A stretch of DNA of 9,660 nucleotides, from the NCBI GenBank assembly GCA_026985625.1, contig JALSQC010000262.1, positions 1 to 9,660 on the forward strand, read 5' to 3'. Source of the DNA: Bacteroidales bacterium (lineage in GTDB: Bacteria; Bacteroidota; Bacteroidia; Bacteroidales; JAFGXI01). This document shows, piece by piece, positions 7,103 to 9,660 of this stretch. The position numbers and the translations under genes are program-made. Numbering within the stretch: the stretch's first letter is position 1; every line of letters begins with the position of its first letter. The notes under the pieces were generated by a model. That model was not told the origin of the DNA. It searched no databases and saw only the letters and a program-made list of their open reading frames with translations.

Positions 7103-9196
7103 ATGGCAACATTACAAAAAATTAGAAACAAAGCAGGTGTTTTAGTAGCCGTAGTTATAGGTTTAGCTCTTTTTGCTTTTATTTTAGGCGATTTTTTAAA
7201 ATCAGGACGCTCACTTTCTTCAGACTCACAATTTGAAATAGCCAACGTAAGAGGAGTATCAATATCTTATCAAGAATACGATGCAAGAGTAAACAAACTA
7301 ATTGATAACGCAAAAAGAAACTCGCAAAAACAAAACCTCGACGAAGAAACAATAGACCAAATTAAAGAACAAGCATGGCAATCGTTAATTATGGATTATG
7401 TTATGCAAGCCGATTACGAAGACTTGGGATTAGATGTTTGCCCCGACGAACTTTTTGATATGGTTCAAGGAAAAAATATCGATCCATCGGTAAAACAAAT
7501 TCCAATTTTTAAAAATCAACAAACAGGCCAATTTGACCGAAGCTTAGTTATACGATTTCTTAAAAATCTTGACAAAGACCAAACAGGAAATGCACGAGCA
7601 AGTTGGTTAGCATTTGAACAATCGCTACAAACAAACAAAAAGATGATTAAATACAACTTTTTAATAAAAAAAGGACTATTAGTTCCAGATTTTATGATTG
7701 ACCAAAACGTTAAAGAAAAAAATAATACTGTTGATTTTAAATACATTGTTCAAAACTACAAAGCAATATCAGATAGCGATGTAACATATAGTGAACAAGA
7801 CTTGCAAAAATATTACGACGAACACAAAAATAAATTCGAACAAGAAGCATCTCGCGATATCGAATATGTAACATTTGATGTTATACCATCAAAAGACGAT
7901 AGTGCAAAAACTCTGGAATGGATACAAAAAATAATTCCGGAATTTAAAGAAAGCACAAACGATATACAATACGTATCATTAAATTCCGATATTCCAGTAA
8001 AAGATTATTATTACAGTAAAGGCGAATTATCGCCAATAATAGATTCGATAATGTTTGCAAACGATACAGGATATGTTTACGGACCATATTTCGAAGACGG
8101 ATACTACAAAACATCAAAAATATCACAAATAAAAAATATGTCAGACTCTGTTAAAGCAAGACACATATTAATACAACCAAACGAAAACCTAACATACGAA
8201 AAAGCAAATAATTTAGCCGACAGTCTTTTAAACGTAATAAAAAACGGAGGAAATTTTATAGATATAGCCCAAAAATATAGTGCCGACAAAGCATCATTAC
8301 CCGATGGAGGAGACATAGGATGGTTTAAACAAGGACAAATGGTTAAACCTTTCGAAAAAGCATGTTTTAACGGAAAAAAAGGCGATATTGTTAAAGTTGA
8401 AACACAATACGGAATACATATTATCGAAATAGAAGATAAAAGCCCCGAAAACAAAAAAATATTAGTAACAACCGTTGCCCGACAATTATTACCAAGCTCC
8501 GATACTTATCAAAAAATATTTGGCGAAGCAAGTAAATTTGCAGGAACATACAACACAAGTGCAAAATTCGATACAGCAATTATAAACAAAGGATATACAA
8601 AACGTATTGCTGCAAATATTAAAGAAATAGACAAAAAGATTGCAGGTTTAGAAAATCCTCGCGAATTAGTTAGGTGGACATTTAAAGCCCAAAAAAATGA
8701 CGTATCACCCGTAATTGAATTAGGAAATAGATTTGTAATTGCAAAAATTACCGATGTTCGCGAAAAAGGAATTGCTCCGTTTGAACAAGTAAAAACAATT
8801 ATAGAACCAATAGTAATTAAAGATAAAAAAGCCGAAAAAATAAAACAAACTTTTGTAGGAACAGACCTAAAACAAATAGCACAAAAACTTAACTTAGATG
8901 TAAAAGAAGCCGAAAATATAAGTTTTGCAACATTTGCAATACCCGGAGCAGGTATAGAACCTGTTGTTATAGGAGTTGCTACAAATACAGCAAAAGACGT
9001 AATGTCAAAACCAATTAAAGGAAATAACGGTGTTTATCAATTAGTTGTTACCAATACAAAAGAAACTAAATCAACAACCAAAGAACAAGAAAAGAAAATA
9101 CTAACAAACGATTTTTCTACCAGAGTTGACTACCAAGCATACGAAGCTCTTAAAAAAGCAGCAGATATAAAAGACGAAAGAGCAAAATTCTTTTAA
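7103..9196 (+). CDS. PpiD/SurA-like membrane-anchored peptidyl-prolyl isomerase
   Basis: A 697-residue periplasmic foldase tied to the inner membrane. One transmembrane helix lies at about 12-31 after a short basic N-terminus (N-in, C-out), with no cleavage site. A SurA_N/PpiD-type helical chaperone region spans about 40-215. A parvulin (rotamase) domain covers about 349-446, with the RHILI motif at 353-357, GGNFIDIA at 382-389, GGDIGWF at 402-408, PFEKA at 416-420 and GIHII at 437-441; both parvulin-type histidines, H354 and H439, are present, so this domain could be active. A second, degenerate parvulin-like unit follows at about 510-560 (ELVRWTF, GNRFVIAKITDV, PFEQVK) without the RHIL motif, as in PpiD. 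Length is normal for Bacteroidota PpiD. It follows corC after 126 bp with its own putative promoter and ends at a terminator. Likely clients are exported and outer-membrane proteins such as the barrel encoded upstream; that is inference. Confidence 0.9.
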   Translation: MATLQKIRNKAGVLVAVVIGLALFAFILGDFLKSGRSLSSDSQFEIANVRGVSISYQEYDARVNKLIDNAKRNSQKQNLDEETIDQIKEQAWQSLIMDYVMQADYEDLGLDVCPDELFDMVQGKNIDPSVKQIPIFKNQQTGQFDRSLVIRFLKNLDKDQTGNARASWLAFEQSLQTNKKMIKYNFLIKKGLLVPDFMIDQNVKEKNNTVDFKYIVQNYKAISDSDVTYSEQDLQKYYDEHKNKFEQEASRDIEYVTFDVIPSKDDSAKTLEWIQKIIPEFKESTNDIQYVSLNSDIPVKDYYYSKGELSPIIDSIMFANDTGYVYGPYFEDGYYKTSKISQIKNMSDSVKARHILIQPNENLTYEKANNLADSLLNVIKNGGNFIDIAQKYSADKASLPDGGDIGWFKQGQMVKPFEKACFNGKKGDIVKVETQYGIHIIEIEDKSPENKKILVTTVARQLLPSSDTYQKIFGEASKFAGTYNTSAKFDTAIINKGYTKRIAANIKEIDKKIAGLENPRELVRWTFKAQKNDVSPVIELGNRFVIAKITDVREKGIAPFEQVKTIIEPIVIKDKKAEKIKQTFVGTDLKQIAQKLNLDVKEAENISFATFAIPGAGIEPVVIGVATNTAKDVMSKPIKGNNGVYQLVVTNTKETKSTTKEQEKKILTNDFSTRVDYQAYEALKKAADIKDERAKFF

Positions 9197-9218
9197 AAAA
9201 AATATAAAAAATACTATT

Positions 9219-9248
9219 AAAAAAACCGTTGATTTCAACGGTTTTTTT
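9219..9248 (+). terminator. Intrinsic terminator after the PpiD-like gene
   Basis: A-run, CCGTTG stem arm (9226-9231), loop ATTT, CAACGG arm (9236-9241), then seven T. The GC-containing 6-bp stem is extended by pairing of the seven A with the seven T, giving a 13-bp perfect stem. It begins 22 bp after the stop codon. Because the A- and T-runs are symmetrical it could also end transcription arriving on the minus strand. It marks the end of the plus-strand cluster. Confidence 0.88.
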
Positions 9249-9444
9249 AATTTAGAAACAAGTATTTAGTATGTAAATTAATTTTGGTAGAATTTTTAAG
9301 ACTTTTTCCTGTTTTCCTCATTTTAACACCCAAAGCCAGAAATATGATTTAAATACTTTTGTTCCTCTGTTGGGGGTAATGTGAGACCGTGCTTATCTAC
9401 AAATTTATTGCAATATAATTTTCTATTTCATCGTTTTTTTTGTG
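9249..9444. other. Intergenic spacer of different composition with a possible gene remnant
   Basis: No complete gene is supported between the terminator and the promoter of the last gene. The part at about 9300-9400 has more G and C than the dense operon before it, including a GGGGG run at 9373-9377 region. On the minus strand a frame from 9427 down to a stop at 9323-9325 is open for 34 codons; it has no ATG and is preceded directly by a stop, but its peptide (for example KFVDKHGLTLPPTEEQKYL) has a protein-like residue mix. It may be the tail of a decayed gene, or chance. I do not recognise the family. Confidence 0.4.
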
Positions 9445-9452
9445 TATTTTTG
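9445..9452 (+). promoter_or_regulatory. Consensus Bacteroidota -7 element for the last gene
   Basis: TATTTTTG matches TAnnTTTG exactly and lies 21 bp before the ATG at 9474. Transcription would start near 9458-9460, giving a leader of about 15 bases, which is common in this phylum. No TTTG -33 box is seen at about 19-21 bp upstream; only T-rich sequence (TTCTATTTC) is there. Position between a terminator and a new start codon supports the call. Confidence 0.6.
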
Positions 9453-9473
9453 CATATTATCAGAATAAAAAAA

Positions 9474-9660
9474 ATGGCAACAACGATTGATAAAATAACA
9501 GCAGGAAATTATTGGCTTACAAAGTCAATGGAGTTTAATAAGGTTCAAAAAAGCGGAACTCTTTGGTATTTAAAAAAATGGATTGTAATCTATTATTATG
9601 TTTTTCTAAAAGAAAAAATTTACACACAAGATTATCAGGATATTATTAATATATTTGAAA
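9474..9660 (+). CDS. Unrecognised protein, N-terminal part only
   Basis: An open frame starts at ATG 9474 and runs to the window edge, giving 62 whole codons without a stop; the 3' end is missing. The start is supported by the consensus -7 element just upstream and by being the first gene after a terminator. The visible part has no signal peptide. It carries an aromatic, hydrophobic and basic stretch at about residues 30-50 (WYLKKW, IVIYYYVFL, KEKIY) that could be a buried helix or a membrane-near segment, followed by an acidic/polar helix (QDYQDIINIFE). Codon choice includes more GGA, GGC, CAG and AAG than the upstream cluster. I do not recognise a family and assign no function. Confidence 0.6.
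   Translation, partial: MATTIDKITAGNYWLTKSMEFNKVQKSGTLWYLKKWIVIYYYVFLKEKIYTQDYQDIINIFE

Noticed and set aside
8104..8454. A 116-codon minus-strand open frame
   Set aside because: It is antisense to the parvulin domain, which carries the recognised motifs; nothing supports expression.
9250..9323. A 24-codon minus-strand frame beginning MRKTGK after the possible remnant
   Set aside because: Too short, no promoter or ribosome-binding signal, no recognised similarity; chance is sufficient.
1..9660. CRISPR arrays, tRNA/rRNA genes, insertion sequences, toxin-antitoxin or defence genes
   Set aside because: Looked for on both strands: no regularly spaced repeats, no cloverleaf or rRNA-like stretches, no transposase motifs and no matching terminal repeats were seen.

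Overview
The window is a very AT-rich (clearly below about 35% G+C by eye) chromosomal segment that looks like a Bacteroidota genome, probably an uncultured or little-studied Bacteroidales/Marinilabiliales-like lineage. The reasons are the gene set and order (coaX, a FadL-like barrel with an SPYSRYG N-terminus, a TPR protein, a Bacteroidota-type LptC lipoprotein, a CorC/CNNM protein, a PpiD/SurA-like foldase), the near absence of Shine-Dalgarno sequences before the starts, and promoter -7 elements of the TAnnTTTG type.

Layout. Positions 1-1505 (minus strand) hold the 5' part of a large signalling protein: an intact receiver domain followed by three PAS-like domains and the start of a fourth; its output domain lies outside the window. 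A 95-bp divergent intergenic region separates it from a plus-strand run of seven genes. The first six are packed with 8-bp, 8-bp and 14-bp overlaps or gaps of 3 and 27 bp: coaX (1601-2323), a FadL/OmpP1-like outer-membrane barrel (2316-3584), a secreted TPR protein (3612-4955), lptC with a TTG start (4959-5534), a 66-residue two-helix membrane protein (5527-5727) and a CorC/CNNM-type transporter-like protein (5714-6976). After a 126-bp gap containing a perfect 12-bp palindrome and a Bacteroidota-like -7 element comes a PpiD-like periplasmic foldase (7103-9196), closed by a strong hairpin terminator at 9219-9248. The last about 410 bp are of different character: a spacer of slightly higher G+C with a possible minus-strand gene remnant, then a consensus TATTTTTG -7 element and the start of an unrecognised gene that runs off the edge.

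How the genes fit together. CoaX makes 4'-phosphopantothenate for coenzyme A. The rest of the cluster is an envelope-biogenesis set: the barrel is an outer-membrane channel candidate for hydrophobic compounds, LptC belongs to the lipopolysaccharide export bridge, PpiD assists folding of exported proteins such as barrels, and the TPR, small membrane and CorC proteins act in or at the membranes. This is largely a conserved Bacteroidota housekeeping cluster. I see no CRISPR array, tRNA, rRNA, insertion sequence or obvious defence system, and nothing that is plainly a new system. The best leads are the 66-residue protein nested between lptC and corC, the unread output end of the REC-PAS protein, and the unrecognised gene and degenerate spacer at the right edge.
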